Source of the DNA: Burkholderiaceae bacterium
GTDB lineage: Bacteria > Pseudomonadota > Gammaproteobacteria > Burkholderiales > Burkholderiaceae_C
Direction: 5' to 3'
Assembly: GCA_024710165.1 (NCBI GenBank)
Contig: JANJVG010000168.1
Span: forward strand, 1 to 32,605
Length of the DNA: 32,605 nucleotides
Part shown: in pieces, positions 23,610 through 32,466 of the stretch
Layout of the letters: each line of letters begins with the position of its first letter
Position numbering within the stretch: position 1 is the stretch's first letter
The notes under the pieces: model-generated
Databases searched by the model: none
Told to the model about the DNA's origin: nothing
What the model saw: only the letters and a program-made list of their open reading frames with translations
Made by a program: the position numbers and the translations under genes

Positions 23610-25070
23610 TCAACCCCGCTCGAACACCGCCATGCTCTCCACATGCGCCGTATGCGGGAACATGTTGACCATGCCCGCTGCCGTGCAACGGTAACCCGCC
23701 AGATGCACCAGCAGTCCCGCGTCGCGCGCCAGCGTGGCCGGGTTGCAGCTCACGTAGACGATGCGCTTGGGCGGTGTCCAGCCTTCGGCGCCTGCAGGCA
23801 GTGGCAAGGCCCCTTCCGCACCGAGCCGTGCCTGTTCGATGTCGGCCAGCGCCTTGGCCAGCGCAAAGGCCCCCTCGCGCGGCGGATCGACCAGCCATTT
23901 GTCGGCAACGCCATCCTGCACCAGCATCTCTGGGGTCATCTCAAAAAGATTTCGCGCTACAAATTGCGTAGCTGCCAGCGCTTGTCCATCCTGCCTGGAG
24001 GCCTGATTGAATGCGTAATTCTGACGGGAACGCGCCACCAGCGCTTCGCTGCCCTCGATGCCCAGCACCTCGCGCGCCTGCGTGGCCAGCGGCAGCGTGA
24101 AGTTGCCCAGGCCGCAAAACCAGTCAATCACGCGCTCGTGCGGCTGCACATCGAGCAGGCGCAGCGCGCGCGAGACCAGCACGCGGTTGATGTGCGGGTT
24201 GACCTGGGTGAAATCGGTCGGTTTGAACGGCATGGTGATGCCGAAATCGGGCAGCGCATAGGCCAGCGGCTCACCGCCTTCGTCGAGCAGGTGCACGGTA
24301 TCCGGCCCCTTGGGCTGCAGCCACCACTGCAAACCCTGCTCGGCAGCAAAGGCGCGCAGCAAGCCCAAGTCGCCCACACTGAGGGGTTCGAGGTGGCGCA
24401 GCACCAGCGCGGTGACGGTGTCGCCGCAGGCCAGTTCGATCTGCGGGCAGGTGTCACGGGCCTCCATCGAGGCGATCAGCGCGCGGAGCTGCATGAGCAT
24501 GGCGCTGACATGCGGCGGCAGCACGGGGCAGACTTCCATGTCGGCCACGTAGCGGCTCTTGCGCTCATGAAAGCCCACCAGCACCGTACCCTTCTTGATG
24601 ACATGGCGCACCGAGAGGCGCGCGCGGTAGCGGTAGCCCCAGGAAGGGCCTTCGATGGGACGCAGCAGCATCTCGGCCTTGACCTTGCCCAGGTGCCAGA
24701 GGTTGTCCTCCAGCACGCGCTGCTTCACGGCCACCTGGGCCCCCACATGCAGGTGCTGCATCTTGCAGCCTCCGCACGCTCCTGCGTGCAGGCCGAAATG
24801 CGGACAACCCGGGCGCACGCGCTGCGACGATTCGCGGTGGATGGCCACCAGGCTGGCCTGCTCCCAGTTGTTCTTTTTGCGGTGGGTGTTGGCAGTCACC
24901 ACCTCGGACGGCAGGGCGCCGTCGATGAAAACCACCTTGCCATCGGGCTTGCGCGCCACGCCCTGGGCATCCAGGTCGACAGACTGCACCAGCAGTTGCC
25001 CCTCGGGCAACTCGCCACTAGGGGGTTCGGACGGTTCGAAGGCGGGGGAAAGTTCGGTCGGTTCACTCAT
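23610..25070 (-). CDS. rlmD: 23S rRNA (uracil1939-C5)-methyltransferase
   Basis: 486 residues from ATG 25070. TRAM domain at about 25-85 ([19 protein letters not shown]). Iron-sulfur cysteines are in [20 protein letters not shown] with a fourth in MEVCPVL. The SAM site is [16 protein letters not shown]. The DPPREGA motif and catalytic nucleophile Cys442 are in [12 protein letters not shown]. The family methylates U1939 of 23S rRNA in the cytoplasm. Residues 356-373 ([18 protein letters not shown]), between the acidic SAM loop and NLFEMTPE, are encoded by copy C of the dispersed repeat, an extra surface loop compared with usual RlmD spacing. All catalytic motifs are intact, so the enzyme should work. 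The N-terminal ~22 residues are Pro/Glu/Ser-rich. Confidence 0.94.
   Translation of the reverse strand: MSEPTELSPAFEPSEPPSGELPEGQLLVQSVDLDAQGVARKPDGKVVFIDGALPSEVVTANTHRKKNNWEQASLVAIHRESSQRVRPGCPHFGLHAGACGGCKMQHLHVGAQVAVKQRVLEDNLWHLGKVKAEMLLRPIEGPSWGYRYRARLSVRHVIKKGTVLVGFHERKSRYVADMEVCPVLPPHVSAMLMQLRALIASMEARDTCPQIELACGDTVTALVLRHLEPLSVGDLGLLRAFAAEQGLQWWLQPKGPDTVHLLDEGGEPLAYALPDFGITMPFKPTDFTQVNPHINRVLVSRALRLLDVQPHERVIDWFCGLGNFTLPLATQAREVLGIEGSEALVARSRQNYAFNQASRQDGQALAATQFVARNLFEMTPEMLVQDGVADKWLVDPPREGAFALAKALADIEQARLGAEGALPLPAGAEGWTPPKRIVYVSCNPATLARDAGLLVHLAGYRCTAAGMVNMFPHTAHVESMAVFERG
23952..24003 (+). repeat. Dispersed 52-base repeat, copy C (inside rlmD)
   Basis: GCTACAAATTGCGTAGCT, then GCCAGCGCTTGTCCATCC, then TGGAGGCC. 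Core 23969-24003. It is inside rlmD in the opposite orientation to the gene and encodes residues 356-373 in frame. The 3' half of the stem is degraded. Confidence 0.75.
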
Positions 25071-25192
25071 CCCCCGATTGTCTCAGGCCCACGGGGCCCC
25101 GGGCGGAGGCGGCAAGGTAGAACACGCGCATAGCTTCTTCTCCTGCGCTGGGTGGGTGGGTTCCAGCACAGGATGCCGTGCACGACGGCCGG

Positions 25193-25666
25193 TCACAGCG
25201 GCAATCGCGTGGCGTGCTTGACCTCTTCCATCACGGCGTAAGTGCGGGTCTCGCGCACGCCGGGCAATTGCCACAGCACGGCACCGGCAAACTCTCGGTA
25301 GGCATTCATGTCGGCGGTGCGGGTTTTGAGCAGGTAGTCGAAGCCACCCGCCACCATGTGGCATTCCATGATCTCGGGGCGCACCTGCACCGCCGCCTTG
25401 AACTGGTCAAACACATTGGGCGTGGTGCGGTCGAGCAGCACCTCGACAAACACCAGCATGCCCGCACCCAGCTTCAGGGGGTTCAGACGCGCCTCATAGC
25501 CCAGGATATAGCCCTCGCGCGTGAGCCGCTGCACACGGGCCAGCACGGCCGTGGGCGAAAGGGCCACGCTCTCGGCGAGCTTGAGGTTGGCGATGCGCCC
25601 ATCGTCCTGCAGGATCGCCAGAATCTGGCGGTCGATGCGGTCCAGATCAGTTCCGAATACAGTCAT
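25193..25666 (-). CDS. Lrp/AsnC-family regulator, probable proline-utilisation regulator
   Basis: 157 residues from ATG 25666. The N-terminal helix-turn-helix is LDRIDRQILAILQDDGRIA followed by LAESVALSPTAVLARVQRL. The C-terminal RAM ligand-binding domain has VFVEVLLDRTT, ECHMVAGGFDYLLKTR and VRETRTYAVMEEVK. Lrp-family proteins bind amino acids and form octamers on DNA. It diverges from putA across a 128-base AT-rich gap with an inverted repeat. That arrangement fits a PutR-type activator responding to proline. This is inference from position, not from a residue signature. Confidence 0.9.
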   Translation of the reverse strand: MTVFGTDLDRIDRQILAILQDDGRIANLKLAESVALSPTAVLARVQRLTREGYILGYEARLNPLKLGAGMLVFVEVLLDRTTPNVFDQFKAAVQVRPEIMECHMVAGGFDYLLKTRTADMNAYREFAGAVLWQLPGVRETRTYAVMEEVKHATRLPL

Positions 25667-25672
25667 AGATAG

Positions 25673-25714
25673 CGAATTATTCTACTTTACCGCCAATTTT
25701 CAGATATTAATTCG
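25673..25714. promoter_or_regulatory. Candidate Lrp-type operator between the regulator and putA
   Basis: CGAATTA (25673-25679) and TAATTCG (25708-25714) are perfect 7-bp inverted arms, 35 bases apart start to start, in an AT-rich island within very GC-rich DNA. The spacing fits two faces of the helix bound by an Lrp oligomer. Confidence 0.5.
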
Positions 25715-25794
25715 TCATTCTTGCACGCATGATCTCGCCATTGCGGGGCACCCCACTGAAACCGTGCCCCCTTCCACCCACCGAGAGCCTTGCC

Positions 25795-28700
25795 ATGAAC
25801 TCCACCGCCTCTGCTGCCCCGCCCTTCGCCGGTTTCGCCCCGCGCCCGGCCCTCGACAACCCGCTGCGCAAGGCCATCACCGCCGCCTGCCGCGTGCCCG
25901 AACCCGAGGCCCTGGCGCCGCTGCTGGAGCAGGCGCGCCTGCCGCAGCCGATGGAGGACGCCGCCCAGGCCCTGGCCCTGCGCATCGCCGGCACGCTGCG
26001 CCAGCGCAAGGCCTCAGCGGGCCGCGCCGGCATCGTGCAGGGGCTGCTGCAGGAATTCGCGCTGTCATCGCAGGAGGGTGTGGCGCTGATGTGCCTGGCC
26101 GAAGCGCTTTTGCGCATTCCCGACGCGGCCACGCGCGACGCGCTGATCCGCGACAAGATCAGCAGCGGCCAGTGGGAGCCGCACCTGGGCAAAAGCCCTT
26201 CGCTGTTTGTCAATGCTGCTACCTGGGGCCTGTTGCTGACGGGCAAGCTCGTCAGCACGCACAACGAGGGCAGCCTCTCCGCGTCCTTGGGCCGCCTGAT
26301 CGGCAAGGGCGGCGAGCCACTGATCCGCAAAGGCGTGGACATGGCCATGCGCATGATGGGCGAACAGTTCGTCACCGGCGAAACCATTGGCGAGGCCCTG
26401 GCCAACGCACGCACGATGGAGGCCGAGGGCTTCCGCTATTCCTACGACATGCTGGGCGAGGCCGCGCTCACCAGCGAGGACGCGGCGCGCTACTACCAAT
26501 CCTATGAGCAGGCCATCCACGCCATCGGCAAGGCCTCGAACGGGCGCGGTATCTACGAAGGCCCGGGCATCTCCATCAAGCTCTCGGCCCTGCACCCGCG
26601 CTACAGCCGCGCGCAATACGACCGCGTGATGGATGAGCTGTTCCCGCAGGTGCTGCGCCTGACCGAGCTGGCGCGCCAGTACGACATCGGCCTGAACATC
26701 GACGCCGAGGAAACCGAACGCCTCGAAATCTCCCTCGACCTGCTCGAACGCCTGTGCCAGGCCCCCACGCTGCAAGGCTGGAATGGCATCGGCTTCGTGA
26801 TCCAGGCTTACCAAAAGCGCTGCCCCTACGTGATCGACTTCGTCATCGACCTGGCCCGTCGGACGCGCCGCCGCCTCATGGTGCGCCTGGTCAAGGGCGC
26901 CTACTGGGACAGCGAAATCAAGCGCGCCCAGGTCGATGGCCTGGCCGACTACCCGGTCTACACGCGCAAGGCGCACACCGATGTTTCCTACCTTGCCTGC
27001 GCGCGCAAGCTGCTGGGCGCGCCCGAAGCCATCTACCCGCAGTTCGCCACGCACAACGCGCAGACGCTGGCCGCCATCTACCACCTGGCCGGTAACAACT
27101 ACTACGCCGGCCAGTATGAATTCCAATGCCTGCACGGCATGGGGGAGCCGCTGTACGAACAGGTGGTGGGTGCCGTCACGGCCGGCAAGCTGGGCCGGCC
27201 CTGCCGCATCTACGCCCCGGTGGGCACGCACGAGACGCTGCTGGCCTACCTGGTGCGCCGCCTGCTGGAGAACGGTGCCAACACCTCGTTCGTGAACCGC
27301 ATCGCCGACGGCTCCATCGCGCTGGAGGAACTCGTGTGCAACCCCGTGGCCACGGTGCAAAAGGCGGCCGAGGCCGAGGGCCGTGCCGGTCAGCCCCACC
27401 TGCGCATCCCGCTGCCCGGCCAGCTCTACGGTGACGAACGTGCCAACTCGCGCGGGCTGGACCTGGCCAGCGAGCAGGTGCTCACCGACCTGGCCGCCGC
27501 CCTGCAAGCCAGCGCGCTCCAGCCGTGGCACGCTGCCCCGCTGCTGGCGCAGGACGCCGCCGCCGGGACCACCGTGCCCGTGCACAACCCCGCCGACCAC
27601 CGCGACGTGGTGGGCCAGGTACAGGAAGCCGCAGAGGCCGATGTGGACAACGCACTGACCTGGGCCCACCAGGCCGCGCCGCAATGGGCCGCAACGGCGC
27701 CCGTCGAGCGCGCCGCCGCCCTGCTGCGCGCCGCCGACCTGCTGGAAGAGCAGATGCCCCAGCTCCTGGGTCTGCTGATGCGCGAGGCGGGCAAGACCGC
27801 CGCCAATGCCATCGCCGAAGTGCGCGAGGCCGTGGACTTCCTGCGCTACTACGCCGCACAGGCCCAAGCCAGCTTCTCCAACGCCACCCATGTGCCCCTG
27901 GGCCCCGTGGTCTGCATCAGCCCCTGGAATTTCCCGCTGGCCATCTTTATCGGCCAGGTGGCCGCGGCGCTGGCCGCCGGCAACACCGTGCTGGCCAAGC
28001 CGGCAGAACAAACGCCGCTGATCGCGGCCCAGGCCGTGCGCACCCTATGGCAGGCCGGCGTGCCACGCGCCGCCGTGCAGCTGCTGCCCGGCCAGGGCGA
28101 GACCGTGGGCGCGCGCCTGGTGGCCGACGAACGCACCATGGCTGTGGTTTTCACCGGCTCAACCGACGTGGCGCGCATCCTGCAGCGCACCATCGCCGGC
28201 CGGCTGGATACCGCAGGCAACCCGGTGGCGCTGATCGCCGAAACCGGCGGCCAGAACGCCATGATCGTGGACTCCTCGGCCCTGGTGGAACAGGTGGTGG
28301 GCGATGCCGTGGCCTCGGCCTTCGACAGCGCGGGCCAACGCTGCTCGGCACTGCGCGTGCTGTGCGTGCAGGAAGACGCCGCCGACCGCGTGGTGGCCAT
28401 GCTGCAAGGTGCCATGGGCGAGTTATGCATGGGCAACCCCGATGCCTTGCGCGTGGACGTGGGGCCCGTGATCGACGCCGAGGCACGTGCCGGCATCCTG
28501 GCCCACATCGAGGCCCTGCACGCCAAGGGCCACCGCGTGTTCCAGCCCATGGCCGCCAACGCACAGGCTCTGTCGGAAGGCACCTTCGTGCCGCCCACGC
28601 TGATCGAGATCGGCAGCATTGCCGAGCTGGAGCGAGAAGTCTTCGGCCCCGTACTGCACCTCGTGCGCTACGCCCGCAAGGACCTGCCGCGCCTGCTGCA

Positions 28701-29547
28701 GCAGATCAACGCCACTGGTTACGGCCTGACACTGGGCGTGCACACGCGCATCGACGAAACCATCGCCCAGGTGGTGGACCAGGCGCACGCTGGCAACATC
28801 TACGTGAACCGCAACATGGTGGGCGCCGTGGTGGGCGTGCAGCCCTTCGGCGGCGAAGGCCTCTCGGGCACCGGCCCCAAGGCGGGCGGGCCGATGTATC
28901 TGCTGCGCATGCTGTCACGCTATCCCGCAAGCGCGCTGGCCAGCACGCTGGCACCCGCCGACGCACTGCGCCCCTGCGACGACACGCAGCGCCGTGCCCT
29001 GCAGGCCACGCTGAAGGTGCTGCAGGACTGGGCGAGCAGCCAACAGAACAAGACACTTGAGCAAACCTGCCAGCGCCTGGCCGCCACCACGCCCAGCGGG
29101 GTGCTGCGCTCCCTGCCCGGCCCCACGGGCGAGAACAACAGCTACCAGATCCTTCCGCGCGAGCGCGTGCTGTGCCTGGCCACGCAAGAAGCCGATCTGC
29201 TGACCCAGCTGGCCTGCGTGCTGGCCACGGGCAGCCAGGCCGTGTGGCCTGTGCAGCACCAGGCCCTGCATGCGAGCCTGCCCGGCGCGCTGCAGGAGCG
29301 CGTGGCGCTGGTGGCGCAATGGCAGGCCGACGGCGTGTGGTTTGATGCTGTGCTGCACCATGGCGACAGCGACGCACTGCGCAAAGCCTGCCGTGCCATT
29401 GCCACCCGCCCCGGCCCCATCGTGACCGTGACCGGCCTGCCGTCGGGCAGCGCGGAGGTGCCACTCGAGCGCCTGGTGCTCGAGCGCTCGCTCAGCGTGA
29501 ACACGGCGGCTGCGGGCGGCAATGCCAGCCTGATGACCATCGGGTGA
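25795..29547 (+). CDS. putA: Bifunctional proline dehydrogenase/glutamate semialdehyde dehydrogenase
   Basis: 1250 residues from ATG 25795. An ATG 22 codons earlier lacks support. The first ~60 residues are unlike the ribbon-helix-helix DNA-binding domain of E. coli PutA, so this form should not repress its own gene. The proline dehydrogenase barrel (about 170-500) has KGAYWDSEIKRAQ, FATHNAQTL, CLHGMGEPLYEQV and APVGTHETLLAYLVRRLLEN. The aldehyde dehydrogenase (about 560-1030) has PWNFPLAIFIGQVAAALAAG, FTGST, LIAETGGQNAMIVD and catalytic Cys850 in GQRCSALR. About 200 extra C-terminal residues match the long (type B) PutA branch. It oxidises proline to glutamate at the inner membrane, passing electrons to quinone via FAD and then using NAD. 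Confidence 0.96.
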   Translation: MNSTASAAPPFAGFAPRPALDNPLRKAITAACRVPEPEALAPLLEQARLPQPMEDAAQALALRIAGTLRQRKASAGRAGIVQGLLQEFALSSQEGVALMCLAEALLRIPDAATRDALIRDKISSGQWEPHLGKSPSLFVNAATWGLLLTGKLVSTHNEGSLSASLGRLIGKGGEPLIRKGVDMAMRMMGEQFVTGETIGEALANARTMEAEGFRYSYDMLGEAALTSEDAARYYQSYEQAIHAIGKASNGRGIYEGPGISIKLSALHPRYSRAQYDRVMDELFPQVLRLTELARQYDIGLNIDAEETERLEISLDLLERLCQAPTLQGWNGIGFVIQAYQKRCPYVIDFVIDLARRTRRRLMVRLVKGAYWDSEIKRAQVDGLADYPVYTRKAHTDVSYLACARKLLGAPEAIYPQFATHNAQTLAAIYHLAGNNYYAGQYEFQCLHGMGEPLYEQVVGAVTAGKLGRPCRIYAPVGTHETLLAYLVRRLLENGANTSFVNRIADGSIALEELVCNPVATVQKAAEAEGRAGQPHLRIPLPGQLYGDERANSRGLDLASEQVLTDLAAALQASALQPWHAAPLLAQDAAAGTTVPVHNPADHRDVVGQVQEAAEADVDNALTWAHQAAPQWAATAPVERAAALLRAADLLEEQMPQLLGLLMREAGKTAANAIAEVREAVDFLRYYAAQAQASFSNATHVPLGPVVCISPWNFPLAIFIGQVAAALAAGNTVLAKPAEQTPLIAAQAVRTLWQAGVPRAAVQLLPGQGETVGARLVADERTMAVVFTGSTDVARILQRTIAGRLDTAGNPVALIAETGGQNAMIVDSSALVEQVVGDAVASAFDSAGQRCSALRVLCVQEDAADRVVAMLQGAMGELCMGNPDALRVDVGPVIDAEARAGILAHIEALHAKGHRVFQPMAANAQALSEGTFVPPTLIEIGSIAELEREVFGPVLHLVRYARKDLPRLLQQINATGYGLTLGVHTRIDETIAQVVDQAHAGNIYVNRNMVGAVVGVQPFGGEGLSGTGPKAGGPMYLLRMLSRYPASALASTLAPADALRPCDDTQRRALQATLKVLQDWASSQQNKTLEQTCQRLAATTPSGVLRSLPGPTGENNSYQILPRERVLCLATQEADLLTQLACVLATGSQAVWPVQHQALHASLPGALQERVALVAQWQADGVWFDAVLHHGDSDALRKACRAIATRPGPIVTVTGLPSGSAEVPLERLVLERSLSVNTAAAGGNASLMTIG

Positions 29548-29588
29548 CGGCTTGCCTGACAGCCTGAAAACGGTCGAGGGGCGCACAT

Positions 29589-29619
29589 CCAGGGGCCAAT
29601 TTTTTGGATGCGGCCCTGG
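29589..29619. terminator. Possible terminator hairpin between convergent genes
   Basis: CCAGGGGCC (29589-29597) pairs with GGCCCTGG (29612-29619) with one bulge. The loop holds a T-run rather than the tail, so this is a weak candidate in the 149-base gap after putA. Confidence 0.3.
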
Positions 29620-29696
29620 ACGTCATGACTCCCCAAGATTCGCTCCCCGATTGGAAAAGGCCGGCGTTTCAAACTGACGAAGCCGCAGCCAGGAAC

Positions 29697-32387
29697 TCAC
29701 AGCGTGTGCGAAACCAGCTTGAATTCCGGATCTTCGGGGAACGACTTGATCGAAAAGCCCAGCGTCCGCATGAGCTTGAGCATGTGGGGGTTATTGGCCA
29801 GCACCAGCCCCTCGATTTCGGCCAGGCCCTTTTCACGGGCTACATCCATGATGCTGTGCATCAATCGTGAGCCCAGCCCCTTGCCTGCAAAATCATCTGC
29901 CACCACCAGCGCAAATTCGCAGCTCGTATGGTCAGGGTTGGTGATGTAGCGCGACACGCCCACAATGCGCTCGGTTTCAGTGATTTCACCATCGGGCCCC
30001 GCCTTGCGATCCTTGAATACAGCCACCAGCGCCATTTCGCGGTCATAGTCGATCAGTGTGAAGCGAGCCAGCATCATGGGTGGCAGCTGCGCCATCGACG
30101 ACACAAAGCGGAAATAGCGGCTCTCGGGCGAGAGGCCCTGCACCAGGGCCTGCAGCATCTGTGCATCGTCGGGACGAATGGGTCGCACGGTGTACTCCCC
30201 ACCGCCGGGCAGGGGCCAGTCCTGCTCGAAGCGGGCAGGATAGGGCAGGATGGCCAGATGACCATACCGGCTGGATCTTCCGCTGGCAGCTTGCGGTGCA
30301 TGGTCAATGACAATGCGCGCATCGACAGCAACCGCCCCCGACTCGTCAACGATGATGGGGTTGATATCCATCTCGCGCAACTGAGGCAATTCGCACACCA
30401 TTTCCGACACGCGCAGCAGCACCTGCTCAAGGACATCCATATTGACAGCACTGGCACCACGCCACTCGCCCAAGGTCTCGGCTACCCGCGAGCGCTCGAT
30501 CAGGCGCCGCGCCAGAAACTGATTGAGCGGCGGCAGCTCCATGGCGCGGTCGTTGATCAGCTCGATCATGGTGCCACCCGCTCCGAAGGTGATCACGGGG
30601 CCGAACGGATCGTCGGTGACCAGACCGATGCACACCTCACGACCTCGCCGGGCACGCGCCATGTTCTGCACGGTCACGCCGTTGATACGTGCGTTGGGCT
30701 GAAGACGCGCCACCCGCTGGACCATATTGGTGTAGGTGTCACGGGCACTGGCGCCATCCATGACATTCAAGGCCACGCCCTGTACATCCGACTTGTGACT
30801 GATGTCCGGCGAATCAATCTTGAGCGCAACCGGAAAACCCAACTGCGTGGCGATCATCATCGCCTCATGGGCACTGCGCGCCAGAATGGTCTTTGTCACG
30901 GGAATGTGGAAGGCCGCCAGCAGGGTCTTGGACTCCATCTCGGTCAGCACCTTGCGACGCTCGGCCAACACGCTCTCGATGACCAGACGGGCGCCCTCGA
31001 TATCCGGCTTGGCTAGTGCCGAAAGGGGCGGCGGTGTCTGCTGCAACAATTGTTGGTTCTGGTGGAACGATGCAATGTTGCCGAAGGCACCGACAGCCGC
31101 TTCAGGCGTGCGAAAGCTGGGAATCAGTGCATCAAGCAAAAGGGAGCGCGCCGGCAAGACCGAAGCGTCGCCCATCCAGCAAGAGAGCAACGGCTTGGTC
31201 ATATGGCGCTTGACATCGGCCAGCGCACAGGCAACGTCTGCAGGGTCGGTCCCCGACTTGGGCGAATGAATGGCCAGCACGCCATCAATCTGGCGGTCCT
31301 TGGAAGCCGACTCCACCGCAAGGCGGTAGTGTTCCGGGGTGGCTTCTTCCGACAGGTCGATCAGATCGGCCAGGGAGGCCTGAGCGGGCAATTGCGGCTT
31401 GAGGGCCAAGGCCGATTCCTGTGAGAGCTTGCCAAGGTCCAGATAGATTTCATTGACCCAGTCGGCCGCCAGCACACCCGGCCCGCCGCCATTGGTCACG
31501 ATGGCCAGCCTGCGGCCCACAGGCCGGTAGCGGGAGGCCAGGCACTTGGCAGCCGAAAATAAGGCGACAAACGAACGCACTCGCACCGCACCTGCGCGCC
31601 GCAGGGCTGCATCAAAGACATCATCGCTGCCCACAATGGCGCCGCTATGCGTCTGCGCTGCCTCGTTGCCGGCGGGCTTGCGCCCGGCCTTGAGCACCAC
31701 CACCGGCTTGGCGTTAGCGGCCGAGCGCAGCGCGCTCATGAACGCGCGCGAACTCGAGATGCCTTCCAGGTAGACGACGATGCTGTGGGTCTGCGAATCG
31801 CTGGCGAGGTAGTCCAGCACCTGAGAGATATCAACCGCCGTGTTCGGCCCCAGCGACACCACGGACGAAAACCCGACCGCGTTGTTGCTGGCCCAGTCCA
31901 GAATGGAGGACGTCAACGCTCCCGACTGGGAAACCAGCGCCAGCGAACCCGGGCGCGCCAGTGGCCCCGCAGCACTGGCATTGAGCTGCAGCGCGGTGCG
32001 CTGTAGCCCCAGGCAGTTGGGGCCAAGGAGGTAAACCCCTTCACGCTGCGCAATTTTCTTCAGGTCGGCGGCAAGTTCCGGCCCGATTCCGCTGGAAATC
32101 ACCAGTGCGGCACGGCAAGCCATGCGACCGGCCACTTCGAGGGCAGCAGCGACATCGTCGGAAGGCAGCGCAATGATGGCCAGATCAGCACGCGTTTGCG
32201 CCAAATCAGCCAAGGTACCCGTGGTGTGGATGTCGACAAAGACGAGACGGCCGGTATATCGCTGTGCACGAAGCGATTCGTGCAAGGCCTTTGCCTGGGG
32301 CGTCAGGCTCGCCTCATCATCCTGGCGACCGGCAAAAACAACAATGCTCTCGGGAGAGAAAAGAGGGGTCAGGTAATGCTTGTCCAT
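29697..32387 (-). CDS. Acyl-CoA synthetase (NDP-forming)-like/GNAT acetyltransferase fusion (Pat family)
   Basis: 896 residues from ATG 32387 with ribosome-binding site GGAGCA. An upstream extension crosses intron sequence and was rejected. Domains: CoA-binding Rossmann fold (about 10-130, LLGPNCLGLQRT), two succinyl-CoA-synthetase-like domains (SQSGALTSSILDWA), ATP-grasp (about 490-700, PVALKIDSPDISHKSDVQGV), and a C-terminal GNAT domain (about 720-890, YTVRPIRPDDAQ, FALVVADDFAGKGLGSRLM). The layout is that of Pat/PatZ (YfiQ) protein lysine acetyltransferases, which tune acetyl-CoA synthetase and other enzymes. Unlike what I recall for PatZ, the segment AAQTHSGAIVGSDDVF keeps a His where ADP-forming synthetases have their phosphorylated His. 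Synthetase activity is therefore possible. Confidence 0.9.
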   Translation of the reverse strand: MDKHYLTPLFSPESIVVFAGRQDDEASLTPQAKALHESLRAQRYTGRLVFVDIHTTGTLADLAQTRADLAIIALPSDDVAAALEVAGRMACRAALVISSGIGPELAADLKKIAQREGVYLLGPNCLGLQRTALQLNASAAGPLARPGSLALVSQSGALTSSILDWASNNAVGFSSVVSLGPNTAVDISQVLDYLASDSQTHSIVVYLEGISSSRAFMSALRSAANAKPVVVLKAGRKPAGNEAAQTHSGAIVGSDDVFDAALRRAGAVRVRSFVALFSAAKCLASRYRPVGRRLAIVTNGGGPGVLAADWVNEIYLDLGKLSQESALALKPQLPAQASLADLIDLSEEATPEHYRLAVESASKDRQIDGVLAIHSPKSGTDPADVACALADVKRHMTKPLLSCWMGDASVLPARSLLLDALIPSFRTPEAAVGAFGNIASFHQNQQLLQQTPPPLSALAKPDIEGARLVIESVLAERRKVLTEMESKTLLAAFHIPVTKTILARSAHEAMMIATQLGFPVALKIDSPDISHKSDVQGVALNVMDGASARDTYTNMVQRVARLQPNARINGVTVQNMARARRGREVCIGLVTDDPFGPVITFGAGGTMIELINDRAMELPPLNQFLARRLIERSRVAETLGEWRGASAVNMDVLEQVLLRVSEMVCELPQLREMDINPIIVDESGAVAVDARIVIDHAPQAASGRSSRYGHLAILPYPARFEQDWPLPGGGEYTVRPIRPDDAQMLQALVQGLSPESRYFRFVSSMAQLPPMMLARFTLIDYDREMALVAVFKDRKAGPDGEITETERIVGVSRYITNPDHTSCEFALVVADDFAGKGLGSRLMHSIMDVAREKGLAEIEGLVLANNPHMLKLMRTLGFSIKSFPEDPEFKLVSHTL

Positions 32388-32466
32388 GATTGCTCCAACA
32401 AAACCCTTCACCACCGGCAGGGCCCGGGCCGCGTGGGTTGATCCGCAAGAAAGCGGGATCCGGAAA

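Noticed and set aside
26065-28011. Minus-strand open frame of 648 codons inside putA
   Set aside because: Shadow frame; putA has intact catalytic motifs throughout.
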